A DNA stretch of 64,000 nt, from contig CM035416.1 in assembly GCA_020310875.1 (NCBI GenBank), forward strand, positions 72,298,983 to 72,362,982. The letters run 5' to 3'. Positions 32,001-41,469 of this stretch are shown piece after piece (position 1 is the first letter of the stretch; each line of letters begins with the position of its first letter). Source of the stretch: Ceratopteris richardii. Its lineage: Eukaryota; Streptophyta; Polypodiopsida; Polypodiales; Pteridaceae. The notes beneath the pieces are model-generated. The model made no database searches, was not told the DNA's origin, and saw only the letters and a program-made list of their open reading frames with translations. The position numbers were made by a program, and so were the translations under genes.

Positions 32001-35000
32001 CTGCGGCACCACTTCCAAATTAAACAAGTAAGCATCAGGAAGGTCATCTGACACTCCTTGTGGGGCTTCTCCCGATGTGAGCCTAGAGAGATGATCTGCT
32101 CTCAAGTGGGTTCTACCTTTTCTTACCACAACCTCAAAATCATATTCCATTAGCAGGAGAAACCATCTTACTAATCTTCCCATATTGCATGGCTTGTTTA
32201 CTAAGTACAACAATGCCTGATGGTCCGTAAAAAATTTAAACTTATTTGCAAGCAAATAATGTCTAAACTTTTTAACTGCATATACCATGCCTAATCCTTC
32301 TCGTTCAGTAGTGGTATAATTTCGTTCAGCCGCATTCAATTGTCTACTGGCATAGGCGATTGGAAGATCCATATTACCTTCACCAGTAGGTTGTGCAAGC
32401 ACACATCCAATAGCATAATTGGATGCATCCACATGAACATGGAATGGCTTATTCCAATCTGGTGTGGTCAACATTGGTGCTGAACATAATCTTCGTTTAA
32501 GCTCTTGGAAGGAATTCTCACATTCATCCGTCCACTCAAAGTTTGTCAGAAGTCCGTACATGGGCTTTGCAATGACAGCATACATGTGTATAAATCGTCG
32601 ATAATAGCCACAATGCCCCATGAAAGCTTGTACTTCCTTGACATTCTTTGGCCTAGGTAGCTCTGCTATGGCTCTCACTTTCTCCTCGTCAGTAGATATG
32701 CCATTCTTTGACACTATGTGTCCTAGAATCTTACCTTGCCTTACCATAAAAACGCACTTTTCTGGGTTCAGGCACACTTGGTACTCTCTACATTTGTCAA
32801 AGATTTGTCTGAGTTCAGGAATATGGGTTTGCCTAACGTTGGAATGAGCACAAAGATCATCAACATAGACTTCTAAACTCTTCCTTAGGAACTCCTTAAA
32901 CACATGGCACATCAGTCTCTGGAAGGTAGTTGGTGCGTTGGTAAGCCCAAATGGCATTACTCTAAAAGCAAAAATGCCCCATTCTGTGGCAAAGGCTGTC
33001 TTATGCTGATCCTCTGGAGCTATGGCTACTTGATTGTAGCCCGAAAATCCATCGAGGAAGCTGTACACTTCCTTGCCTGCCACTCTTTCTAAGAGATGTT
33101 CTGTGATGGGAAGCGGATAGTTATCTCGGATTGTGGCTGCATTAACCTTCTTCAAGTTAATGCACACACGCAGCTTACCATTCTTCTTGGGCACCACTAC
33201 GATGGGGGATACCCATTCAGTGTGCTCAATTTCATAGATAAATCCGGCTTCGACCAGTCTATCTATCTCTTCCTTGATCTTAGCAGCATAGTTATCGTTA
33301 TATGTATAAGGCTTTTGCTTAGAGGGTTTGGCATCTGAGGTCATGGGGATGGTGTGTGAGCATATGTCAGGGTCAACACCTTTCAAATCCTTGTAACTCC
33401 AAGCGAATACATCTCTGTATTCTCTTAGCAAGGTAATCAATTCGTACTCTTCTTCTTCTGTCAGGTCATGGCCTATATACGTGCATCTCTCCTCTCCTTC
33501 TTCTATGGCCACTACTATTTTCTTGGTGGTTTCTTTGTTATCATAGGCCTCTCCTGATTGTGCCTCTCGTTTAGGCATTCTTATCATGACTCTCCTGTCA
33601 TCTATCTCATACTTCTTAAAATTTCCGGGGACCTCAAACAAAGATTCTTCCTCTTCTGGTGAGGCTTCTCTCTTTTTTCGTTTCTTTCCTTCTTCCTTCG
33701 GGGTCACATGTGTTATTAATCTTACATTAGTTGTAACCTCTCCATGCCTCTGGGGTTGAAATTCTACTTCATGGAAGTATTCTTCATCTGATGCAAATGG
33801 TGGGTCCATAATGATTGACTCTAGGTCGGAGTCACTTGCATCCTCAAATGCATCAGGGCTAGGTTCGCATTCTTCTAGAACTGCCTCTCCCATGATTGGC
33901 TCTATGGAGAAGACTGAAATATCATAACCATCCTCATCACAGTGAGGTGTCCATTGTTCTTCGTTGATGGCTACGTCCATTGTTGCTAAGATTTCTGCCC
34001 AACCGTGAGGTTCAAATTCTTCGTCTGGAAAAACTACAGGTGCATAGGCTGGGTCTTGGATTGATCTATGGGTTTCTTTCGCACCTACCTCTCTGGCTTT
34101 CTCTCTCTTCTCTTCTTCAACTGCTACCTTGCACATCCATAAGTGAGTATCTTCATGCATCCATGAGGATCCAGATCCTATGGAATGCACCGATTCTGTA
34201 TCATCTTTGGCTCTATGGATGGGATTCCATTGGATAGGTGGGACATCTCTATGAGAATAATCCTTGAGATTGACTTTGGTTGTAACACCTAAGTGCTGCA
34301 GGTACAAAGAATTGGTCCCCCAATCCTGTACCACTTGCAACTGTCGCATGAATGGTCTTCCCAAAATCATCTCATAGGCATGATTCTTGCTGAAGTCACA
34401 TATGGCAAAGGTATGTTCAAACTCGACACCACAAGTGGTGAGAGTTATTCCTTCTAGCAATCCTAGGGGTCTCTCTATGTGACCATCTGCCATTTGCAAT
34501 TTCATTCTCGTCGGCCTGAGTGCCGGCTTGCCCCAACGCTTCCATAAGGAGGTAGTGGCAATTGCAACTCCTGCACCTGAGTCCAAAATTGCCTTGGTGG
34601 TGTACTCCTGGTAGGTGATGGGAAGATAGGTGTTCCCTTCTTCACCTTCACACATATCTCCTATCTTGTCCAAGGGAATTTCTGGCACTGTCCTATGGGA
34701 TCCTACCCGGGAATGAGGTTTTGCAACTTCAGTTACTCGACTGGCTGCACATTTCCGCGCGTTTAGTCTATCCTCAGGCAGTTCTTCCAAAGTGAGATCG
34801 CAATGCACCTCGGTGTTCTTTACTACCTCCGTGTTCCTAGGTATGACTGAGTCGTCGTTCCTTACCATGACTGTGGGTGCTCTCATACATGTGGACTTTG
34901 CTTCCCATGGGCCTGTGAAGTGGGGTAGCTCTTGTATGGAATTCGAATCAAAGTCTAATCTCTCGTGAGACTGAACACTCTCATGCTCCCCGTAAATAGA

Positions 35001-35288
35001 TGGGATGTCTTGTGGGAATTGGTCGTGTGCATCGTCCACAAGTTCAAAAGGAGGGGCGACCTCGCTTTCGTTATCCCATTTGTCTTCTTGAATCTCTCGT
35101 AGGAAGTCTGGTGCAAACCGATTCATAGAAGAAGAAGTGTCTGGCTCCGTAGAATTGGGCGCGTAAGCAACCTGTGAAGGAGGGCTGATTCTATTGTTGG
35201 CTCTCTCCTCGTTCTCGCAAATGACTGGAGCACAAGCTTCTTGGGGAGGATTACGTATTCTATTACTTTTCCGAACAGGCTCATACAC
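29043..35288 (-). CDS. Element A pol: protease, RT, RNase H, integrase, second protease-like domain
   Basis: The 2081 residues are in frame with gag, separated only by TAG 35313-35315. Protease 1: AILDSGAGVAIA (DSG 236-238) and MILGRPF. RT: FLDGFSGYNQ, MPFGLTNAP, YVDD 808-811. RNase H: VHVDASNYAIG and TDHQALL. Two H2C2 zinc modules: about 1160-1201 and 1286-1327, each H-X6-H then C-X2-C. Integrase core: D1356, D1418, E1454, the last two 35 residues apart as expected. After integrase, residues about 1708-1822 form a second retropepsin-like domain (ALIDSGAATSA 1728-1738; LVLGQDWIYD). The tail 1880-2081 is basic with IWVPK-type motifs at 1926, 1969, 1985, 2036 and 2067. All catalytic residues checked are intact. 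Confidence 0.93.
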   Translation of the reverse strand: MYEPVRKSNRIRNPPQEACAPVICENEERANNRISPPSQVAYAPNSTEPDTSSSMNRFAPDFLREIQEDKWDNESEVAPPFELVDDAHDQFPQDIPSIYGEHESVQSHERLDFDSNSIQELPHFTGPWEAKSTCMRAPTVMVRNDDSVIPRNTEVVKNTEVHCDLTLEELPEDRLNARKCAASRVTEVAKPHSRVGSHRTVPEIPLDKIGDMCEGEEGNTYLPITYQEYTTKAILDSGAGVAIATTSLWKRWGKPALRPTRMKLQMADGHIERPLGLLEGITLTTCGVEFEHTFAICDFSKNHAYEMILGRPFMRQLQVVQDWGTNSLYLQHLGVTTKVNLKDYSHRDVPPIQWNPIHRAKDDTESVHSIGSGSSWMHEDTHLWMCKVAVEEEKREKAREVGAKETHRSIQDPAYAPVVFPDEEFEPHGWAEILATMDVAINEEQWTPHCDEDGYDISVFSIEPIMGEAVLEECEPSPDAFEDASDSDLESIIMDPPFASDEEYFHEVEFQPQRHGEVTTNVRLITHVTPKEEGKKRKKREASPEEEESLFEVPGNFKKYEIDDRRVMIRMPKREAQSGEAYDNKETTKKIVVAIEEGEERCTYIGHDLTEEEEYELITLLREYRDVFAWSYKDLKGVDPDICSHTIPMTSDAKPSKQKPYTYNDNYAAKIKEEIDRLVEAGFIYEIEHTEWVSPIVVVPKKNGKLRVCINLKKVNAATIRDNYPLPITEHLLERVAGKEVYSFLDGFSGYNQVAIAPEDQHKTAFATEWGIFAFRVMPFGLTNAPTTFQRLMCHVFKEFLRKSLEVYVDDLCAHSNVRQTHIPELRQIFDKCREYQVCLNPEKCVFMVRQGKILGHIVSKNGISTDEEKVRAIAELPRPKNVKEVQAFMGHCGYYRRFIHMYAVIAKPMYGLLTNFEWTDECENSFQELKRRLCSAPMLTTPDWNKPFHVHVDASNYAIGCVLAQPTGEGNMDLPIAYASRQLNAAERNYTTTEREGLGMVYAVKKFRHYLLANKFKFFTDHQALLYLVNKPCNMGRLVRWFLLLMEYDFEVVVRKGRTHLRADHLSRLTSGEAPQGVSDDLPDAYLFNLEVVPQWAKPIVPVLTYGPNHPVVNTRNREIVKAQKYHIMAGSMYKHTDQGILACCVEEDEYAKWLQLAHVGALEQHHSKQRTLQTLKRFGVHWPTMEADVQKLCKECPICCTKPPVEHATLYQVSIVPDWSEPLVSFLRTNTFPPDMTLARKRSLEQEALDYSLIGDNLYKRGKDGYLRLCVHESEYLKILETAHQGVAGGHFGPDRVIKAILFAGFWWPTLHMDAHTYVKRCDVCQRTQYPIRKDEMPLKPMMSGRAFSKWGIDFVGPINPPAKGSHAEYIIVATDYLTKWVEVKATTKNDAQTTAKFLFENVFTRYGLPIELVSDRGTHFLNEVIENLLQEFLVIHKKSAPYHPQANGQAESTNKILCNVLTKLVNTKRSDWDKQLHHAVWAYRVAYKTVLQATPFQMVFGQNAVLPLDFLIPTLRVAREHEWTGHELSSRIFDLERLGETRLRAAAGIYAAKKRQKAYFDAHVKDKGLKAGDLVLVYTLKQHARKLEKRGYGPMIINRISTSGAVQLATLEGDVLPNYISGCRVKLYQEPLTEEMLSRLNTAKKRKEEEKRVREEAQAEALERIRRMKLRRQGRDQPGANDYADQGFPMAMCEVAGTSSHRIIDRRPFVTLDIGQGKSARTVRALIDSGAATSAVKLSYCQELQLTVNPVEAYLIGLGGVETPCMGEAELPLYIHDEAMTVKVLVCQDEDLTEPLVLGQDWIYDQAINLNLRSGLLQVWVNHSRVTVELDNGALKELGKAQTPGPSRGTHEDDHAVLVQNPVLQRNDICKKGVRDATELPSFPKARRRQQPKADHKQKKPSTTYVRDQKYRCSRMSQKINQVWVRKGERPGAPPSTTRAKALISNQQHDTNKKSVRNSSAKVKSIWVPKKSMKASPQSRQIWVPKACLRAQVVTPRPRPMQHNPSTSTTRIASCSTLRNTPRPMSMHVITYKWVPKRPHSQTATPTQLSRVSTKPKAKPIHCIWQPKTCNKPPDPDL

Positions 35289-35312
35289 TCCCTGAGAAGG
35301 AATGTAGGCAAC

Positions 35313-38300
35313 CTATGGAGGTACTTGAGCTTTCGAGGGAGGCTCATCTGCCTTTTGGGGGGGAAGATAAGCTTCTTGAGGAGGCCCACGGGCTTCCTGA
35401 AGAGGTTGGCTTATCCGTGATCTTGCCCTCTCCTTTCTTTGAGGGGTAGGTTCCTTTTCTGGCTGTGCTATTAGCCTCTCTATTCTTTCTAAGGAGGGGA
35501 AGTTGTCCGGTTTAGGGGCATTGGCCACATACACTTCTGATTGGGAATGATTCCTGTTTTTGCTTGCTTTTTCTTGGTCTTGATTTTTTTCTTCCTTTTC
35601 AGATCTTGCAATTATCCTCTCTAACTTCTCTAGGAATCCATCCAAATGTAATTGCGTTTTGGCTGAGCCTGAGTAATTGAAAAGGCGACTGGCTTCAAAC
35701 ATAGTCTGAGCCAATGCGACCATTTTCGCGCATAGTTTGGTTCTTTCTATCTCTAGGTCAGCTCTAGGATAGCACTTGTCATGATCCGTGACGTTTGGCC
35801 CTTCTTGGATTCTGGCCTGATATGCTTTAAGCATCATGTCTATGTCTTCGGGAGTGGGATCAGCTAATACCGATCCTGTTTGGGGTGGTGGGTGGGTTAC
35901 GTGGGCTGTCTTAGAGGGTGAAGGGATGGAGGGTGATGGGGATGGTAGCGGTGGGAATGTGTGAGAGTGCGGTTGAGATGTGATCTCTATGATTTTAGCC
36001 TTGGTTTCTCGTAGACTTTCCTCAAGTTCACTCATCTTCTTTGCCCATTGCCTTTTCATGCGTTCGCGGCTATCTTTCCAAGCTCTCGTTCTCTTTTTAT
36101 TTTGGCTCTCCGTATCGCTAGCATCTGGGGTCTTTTCCTGGCCTACCCCTTGGTTTTGTTGCAATGCCTGAGCCCTAGTGACTACCTGTATTGGTGCAGT
36201 GGAAGTGACACTTCCTGAGGAGTCTACCACTAACCCAACAACGTTGATAGGGGTGATTTTTGGCATGCTATTGGGGTTCTTTGGGCAATCTCGTAAGAGA
36301 TGCTCTTTTCCGCAATCTTGGCAAAAGCCTTGGATAGTCAAGGACTGAGGTTCTGTGGGCGGAGGCAAGGGACAATCACGAATGAGGTGATCTCCTTGGC
36401 ATCTGTAGCACGGTCCTCTTGGGAATGGAGGTCTTACTTGCCTAGATTGAGGCCTAGGATTGGGGTTTGCATACATGACGTTCGTGTAATCTGATTCCCA
36501 ACTCGGTTCGTTTGTCTCTTCGCTATAATAGGACTCACCATGCTCAGGAGACTGCATGTAGTAGGCCTGGGGGCTATCAACATGTGTAGAATCAAAGCTA
36601 TGGTCACCCGGGTCACTTTCAGAAAGCAAGGATGTTACTGGGACTAGGGCTCTATTCAGGTTCTCTTCTGCAGCAGTGTACTTTACCGGAATCACATTGG
36701 CTGGGGCTGGGGGTTGTTGTGCTAGCACAGGCTGAGGCCTTTGTTGGTTTTGATATTGAGGTTGGAAATGTTGTTGTGGCCTGCCATATGGTTGTGGAGG
36801 ATACTGGTTCTGGTATCTGCCTTGTTGGTAGGGTTGCGGATAGGGTTGCCTAACTGCCTGCTTGTTGTATGGGCAGTCTTGTGCGGTGTGATTGGTGTAT
36901 CTCCGTTCTATGGTGCAGTACTGGCTACTAGGGTTTACTTGGGGTTGAGCCATAATGGGACAGACGTTCGCCATATGGTCACCACCGCATGTATAGCACC
37001 TTTTCACAGGGGCAAACCTTGGGATTTGTTTGCTAGTTACACCTAGTTTCTGAGCTACTTTTTCGGCAAGTTCTTCAATTGATGTGGATTGCGTGGAAGA
37101 GTGACTAGATGCACTATCTGAATCTTTGTAAATTTTGGACAGCTCTAGCTCTTCTCCTAGGTTATCTTCAATGTCAATGCACATACGTACACACTCTTCT
37201 ATAGTCCTAGGGTCTTTCAGATACACGTAGGATCTCAATTTTGGACTCAGCAATCCGTCAAGGAATAAGGCTACTTGTTTAGCAGATGTGGGTAGCTCCG
37301 AAATAGGGCACCTTTCAAGATATTGTCTAAATCTTCTTCCGGCCAATCTGACAGTCTCTTGGGGGGTCTGTTTGAAGCTGTGAATCAATGAGGAGGTATT
37401 GTGTCTTATGCCGCTCTTAGAGAACTCTACGATAAATGCCTCAAGGAGTTGGTCTATGCTCCTGAACTGACGCTCATCTAATGGCTGAAACCATGTAAGT
37501 GCTGTGTTCCTAAGGGTTAGACCGAAGGCATTGTACTGCGTGAACAGATCTTCCACTTGTTCAGCCCTCAGGACTTGTTTGAACTCCGCCACATGATCAT
37601 AGGGATCTCCTGTGCCATCAAAGTAATTCTTCATGGACTTAACTAGCTGGGTGGGTCTCAAAGTTCTTGTGTGCTCTCTAGGCCTCGGCAGAGGGAATCC
37701 ATCTACATTTCTTTGGTTCCTGTGGGCTCTATGCATCTCAGGTTCTACCCTATTCGTCTCTGTTCTCGTTCTTTCTCTGCCCACGGGGTTGGCGAAACTT
37801 ACTTCTGGTCTATCCCTACTTCTATCTCTTTGCGTACCATGAGCTTGGGAAGTTCCAGCTCCAGGTTGACCATAGGATACATTTGATCTTGGTTGAGGGA
37901 AAATAAATTCACCCTTCCAAGTGTAAGCATGCCTATCATTTTCTGTCACCACAAAGATCCGTTCTGAAGCATGATCTAAATAGGTCACTCTGCCTGGGCT
38001 ATCCGGATCCTTAAACTCATAGATCATGATATTTCCTATGTCTGTCGGATGATTAGACTTATACCTCCAAAAGGCTTCATCAGTTTCTCGATTGAGGAGC
38101 AACTCTATGCTCTTGTTGTCTTGGGGGACCCATTCAGGCGTGATAATCCTAGTGAGAACTGATTTACCTCGAGGGGTTCTAGGTTCCGCACCCATGTTCC
38201 CTTGTTCTAGGTCACCTAAGTCCGCTTCTGAGATTACATTCCCAAAGTCATCGGTCCTATCAGGGTGACTAGTGACAACATATATAGTTCCTTCTTTGTC

Positions 38301-38669
38301 CAGGTATGCACCATTTTCAAACTTGACAGCTGGGTGTTCTAGTCCTATGGATTGGTCAGGGTTTTTAATCTGGACCACGGATCTTCCTAGGCCGTCCTCA
38401 TAGATGCTAGCACCTAGTCGGTTGGTCCTAAGATACTCCAACTGTGTTTTGTAAGGGCCTTCTACCCTGTACAAGTAGGGCACTCCTGAACTTCCCGTAG
38501 GTTTGTCCATGCCTTGAGACATCTCTGACTCACTGGTCTCAGAGCGAGGGTAGTTCGAGTGGTGGCTCAACTGCTGGGCCCAGGACCTAGCAGTGTGGTT
38601 GACACTAGCCTCTGAAGACCTAAGGCTTTGTCTCTCTCTTACTAGGTGTCGTCCTGATCTAAGGTTCAT
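35313..38669 (-). CDS. Element A gag, 1118 aa
   Basis: It starts MNLRSGRHLV, matched by B (MNLRSGKHIG). Residues about 70-260 form an uncharacterised conserved domain before the usual Gag core. The core, about 335-500, shows NYFDGTGDPYDHVAEFKQVL and LTWFQPLDERQF. Zinc knuckles follow: C558-X2-C-X3-H-X4-C; a degenerate one at 585-599; C754-X2-C-X3-H-X4-C; C783-X2-C-X3-H-X4-C. Residues 600-660 are Gln/Pro-rich, and 860-900 are a basic helix. The ORF ends at TAG 35313-35315, after which pol continues in the same frame. In the family Gag forms the particle and packages RNA. A Pro-Pro-Gln repeat near the end suggests the TAG replaced a CAG. Confidence 0.93.
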   Translation of the reverse strand: MNLRSGRHLVRERQSLRSSEASVNHTARSWAQQLSHHSNYPRSETSESEMSQGMDKPTGSSGVPYLYRVEGPYKTQLEYLRTNRLGASIYEDGLGRSVVQIKNPDQSIGLEHPAVKFENGAYLDKEGTIYVVTSHPDRTDDFGNVISEADLGDLEQGNMGAEPRTPRGKSVLTRIITPEWVPQDNKSIELLLNRETDEAFWRYKSNHPTDIGNIMIYEFKDPDSPGRVTYLDHASERIFVVTENDRHAYTWKGEFIFPQPRSNVSYGQPGAGTSQAHGTQRDRSRDRPEVSFANPVGRERTRTETNRVEPEMHRAHRNQRNVDGFPLPRPREHTRTLRPTQLVKSMKNYFDGTGDPYDHVAEFKQVLRAEQVEDLFTQYNAFGLTLRNTALTWFQPLDERQFRSIDQLLEAFIVEFSKSGIRHNTSSLIHSFKQTPQETVRLAGRRFRQYLERCPISELPTSAKQVALFLDGLLSPKLRSYVYLKDPRTIEECVRMCIDIEDNLGEELELSKIYKDSDSASSHSSTQSTSIEELAEKVAQKLGVTSKQIPRFAPVKRCYTCGGDHMANVCPIMAQPQVNPSSQYCTIERRYTNHTAQDCPYNKQAVRQPYPQPYQQGRYQNQYPPQPYGRPQQHFQPQYQNQQRPQPVLAQQPPAPANVIPVKYTAAEENLNRALVPVTSLLSESDPGDHSFDSTHVDSPQAYYMQSPEHGESYYSEETNEPSWESDYTNVMYANPNPRPQSRQVRPPFPRGPCYRCQGDHLIRDCPLPPPTEPQSLTIQGFCQDCGKEHLLRDCPKNPNSMPKITPINVVGLVVDSSGSVTSTAPIQVVTRAQALQQNQGVGQEKTPDASDTESQNKKRTRAWKDSRERMKRQWAKKMSELEESLRETKAKIIEITSQPHSHTFPPLPSPSPSIPSPSKTAHVTHPPPQTGSVLADPTPEDIDMMLKAYQARIQEGPNVTDHDKCYPRADLEIERTKLCAKMVALAQTMFEASRLFNYSGSAKTQLHLDGFLEKLERIIARSEKEEKNQDQEKASKNRNHSQSEVYVANAPKPDNFPSLERIERLIAQPEKEPTPQRKERARSRISQPLQEARGPPQEAYLPPQKADEPPSKAQVPP

Positions 38670-39544
38670 ATGCCTAACTGATTAGCCCAAATTTTTGCCC
38701 AGAGTACAACCTCGTTGCCGATCAATTGGTACCAGTCACTTGATTCTTTTTAGTTATTCCTCGTGTTTAAAGTCTTGTTTGCTATTACGTCGTCAGGAAT
38801 ACTTGAATGTTCTTCGTAATTTCAGGTTGATCGTTCCACGTTAGGTTCTTTCCTTTATGTTGTCGACAGTACAGAGATTAAGTTTTTAGCTTGAACTTGA
38901 GTTTTTAGGTAATCTTCAACTTGATAGTGGCCTATCGTCGCCCTGACTTACTCCTACTTCTAATCGTTCTTAGCCTAAGCTAGGAATTGACGAAGAGGAG
39001 TTGAGAATATTCCGACCTTTCTTGCCGAACCTTGCTCTTTAGTGCTTGAGAAGTTGATTCTCAAGCGTGCGCCACACCCTTGCTTGGATGCTCTCAATTG
39101 CTGCTCAATAGGCCTGCATAAATCCCAAGATTAGCTCCAAGTAGACCTTTCAATTGACAGACAATTTATTTCAGACACTTTTTTAATGACCCTTGTTTCC
39201 CCTTTTGTATTGCTAGAAATTTCCTCTAGAGCTCCCTTGGTGTTCCTACCCCTTAGTGTGTCAACTTCCACATATCCTATCTGAAAATCAACGCGTTATT
39301 CTTATAAAAAACAGTTGAGGGCGTGTAGTATATGTCACGAGCTTTCCGACAAGCCCTAGAGCTCAGAAAATGGATTTCGTATGAAAAAGTTATGACCGTT
39401 CAGGGTTTAGGGGGTTAACTAGACAAACAGAACCTTTCGGGGTTTTAATGCATTTTCTAAGGCCTTCGTAAGTAGATGAGTACATGAAAGTGCAAATATG
39501 CCCAAAATTTAGGCTAAATTTCCAAAAATTCACTCCTTAATTTT
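38670..39544. other. Element A untranslated leader, gag-proximal part
   Basis: No gene is seen. This lies between the palindrome array and the gag start codon. A splice signal or internal start for the third ORF cannot be judged from sequence alone. Confidence 0.6.
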
Positions 39545-40225
39545 TTGCCGAAAATGCCTGTCTATCGCGATAGACGGTGTCTGTCGCGATAGACGGTATC
39601 TGTCGCGGATTTCTGTCTGTCGCGATAGACGGTGTCTGTCGCGATAGACGGTATCTGTCGCGGATTTCTGTCTGTCGCGATAGACGGTGTCTGTCGCGAT
39701 AGACGGTATCTCTCGTGGGTCTCTGTCTGTCGCGATAGACGGTGTCTGTCGCGATAGACGGTATCTGTCGCGAAATTCTGTCTGTCGCGATAGACGGTAT
39801 CTGTCGCGGATTTCTGTCTGTCGCGATAGACGGTGTCTATCGCGATAGACGGTATCTGTCGCGGATTTCTGTCTGTCGCGATAGACGGTGTCTGTCGCGA
39901 TAGACGGTATCTGTCGTGAAATTCTGTCTGTCGCGATAGACGGTGTCTGTCGCGATAGACGGTATCTGTCGTGGGTCTCTGTCTGTCGCGATAGACGGTG
40001 TCTGTCGCGATAGACGGTATCTGTCGCGGATTTCTGTCTGTCGCGATAGACGGTGTCTGTCGCGATAGACGGTATCTGTCGTGGGTCTCTGTCTGTCGTG
40101 ATAGACGGTGTCTGTCGCGATAGACGGTATCTGTCGCGGATTTCTGTCTGTCGCGATAGACGGTGTCTGTCGCGATAGACGGTGTCTGTCGCGATAGACG
40201 CTGTCTGTCGCGATAGACAGAAAAA
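39545..40225. repeat. Palindrome array in element A leader, 55-bp higher-order unit
   Basis: The motif GTCTGTCGCGATAGAC, imperfect by one pair, occurs about two dozen times. Units of about 19, 19 and 17 bp combine into a 55-bp higher-order unit, seen for instance between 39606 and 39661. One copy near 39835 is the fully palindromic GTCTATCGCGATAGAC. A single extra copy is at 40322. The 233-codon frame open across it exists because no frame of the unit has a stop. Confidence 0.95.
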
Positions 40226-40683
40226 ACGCAAATTTTTGAAAAACTTTTAGTGATCTAGAGTGCCCTCAAGGTGTAGGTTACAGTGCTAATCATGCATTCA
40301 CAAAATGTTAAGATTTTGTGTCTGTCGCGATAGACAGAGATTGTCGCCCCGGGACCTGTGCAGAGCTTGTCGTACCTGCGCACACTGCTGGGGATGATGG
40401 TACAGCAAAAAACCTGCAAAATAGCTCAAGAAACATGCAAAAAACAGCGCATGCAAATTCGCTCTCTCGCTCTCTCTCACAAGTGAAATGAGGGAAATGA
40501 GATGGAGGTGGGGATATAGTCAAAAAACTGAAATTTTCGCGATGATGGAGATGGACATGGGAGATGGTGATGATGATGATGAAGAAGGTGAAGAAAGTAA
40601 AAGAAAACCGATGAGAGTGAAGAAAATACCTATGACTCCAACGCGTCAACTCTACGTCTTACCATCACACGCTCGTCCTCAAA
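40226..40683. other. Element A leader between array and PBS
   Basis: No supported gene. A (GAT)n-rich stretch at about 40564-40590 and leader sequence similar to B's leader are present. The segment 40530-40714 is duplicated at 41285-41469. Confidence 0.6.
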
Positions 40684-40706
40684 GCTCGATCCCCGGCAAC
40701 GGCGCC
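40684..40706 (-). other. Primer-binding site of element A (tRNA-Asp type)
   Basis: The + strand CTCGATCCCCGGCAACGG is the 3' part of plant tRNA-Asp, ending in GCGCCA. It is eight bases from the LTR at 40715. The duplicate is at 41439-41461. Confidence 0.9.
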
Positions 40707-40714
40707 AAAATTTG

Positions 40715-41284
40715 GTGTAGCTCAATGATGAGTAGCACCTCCTTTAATGTCAATCCGGGAAGACGTGAGGATGGTATGAAGACCTCGAGCAAGTGGCGGC
40801 ACAAGTGCGTGAGTGAGAAGCACACTAGCATGCACACACATACACACACACGCGCACGCACGGCAAGACAAAGAGCGAGAATCAATGGAGCTTTTAGATT
40901 ACTTTCAAAATGCTCTTACAAGTTCGTTTCAATTACAATCTAACCTCAAAAATGAGCTCTCTAGCTCTTTTTATAGTTTTTGACTAGCTTTTGGCCCTGT
41001 CCAGACCTAGTGTCCGGCCTAGTTAAAAATTAGGTTCCAGGGCTTATTTGAGGGCTCAAACGAAGTCTAAAAATTATGAAATTTGGTACGATGGTACTTC
41101 TAATACTCCTCAAGCTCGAGGACTCCTCGGCTTGCACAAAATGGAGTCTAATCTACCAAAAACGGGATTTACAATGTTTGTGTAGTGATTAAAATCACTT
41201 GGGTTGTACATAATCTATGGGAAAAAATGATCTGGCCTTGTTGCCGTATTGTGCATGACTCCTTTATTGCTTTGTATGCCAACA
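40715..41284 (-). repeat. Element A LTR, inner copy
   Basis: 570 bp, TGTAGCTCAATG to GCCAACA on the + strand. Read on the - strand it starts TGTTGGCATAC. The TATA box is at about 40968-40975. It is next to the full leader and so is the LTR that would drive the gene. Confidence 0.92.
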
Positions 41285-41469
41285 TAAATTTTCACGATGA
41301 TGGAGATGGACATGGGAGATGGTGATGATGATGATGAAGAAGGTGAAGAAAGTAAAAGAAAACCGATGAGAGTGAAGAAAATACCTATGACTCCAACGCG
41401 TCAACTCTACGTCTTACCATCACACGCTCGTCCTCAAAGCTCGATCCCCGGCAACGGCGCCAAAATTTG

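Noticed and set aside
39545-40225. CRISPR-like array
   Set aside because: Units are palindromic and contiguous without unique spacers, and the context is a plant retrotransposon leader.
39530-40231. 233-codon open frame with RLSRQT/VYRDR repeats
   Set aside because: It follows the 55-bp palindrome array, whose unit has no stop in any of its frames. Because 55 is not a multiple of three the peptide cycles through frames. No start context or domain.
40684-40706. tRNA-Asp gene fragment
   Set aside because: Only the 3' end complement is present next to an LTR, so it is a primer-binding site and not a tRNA gene.
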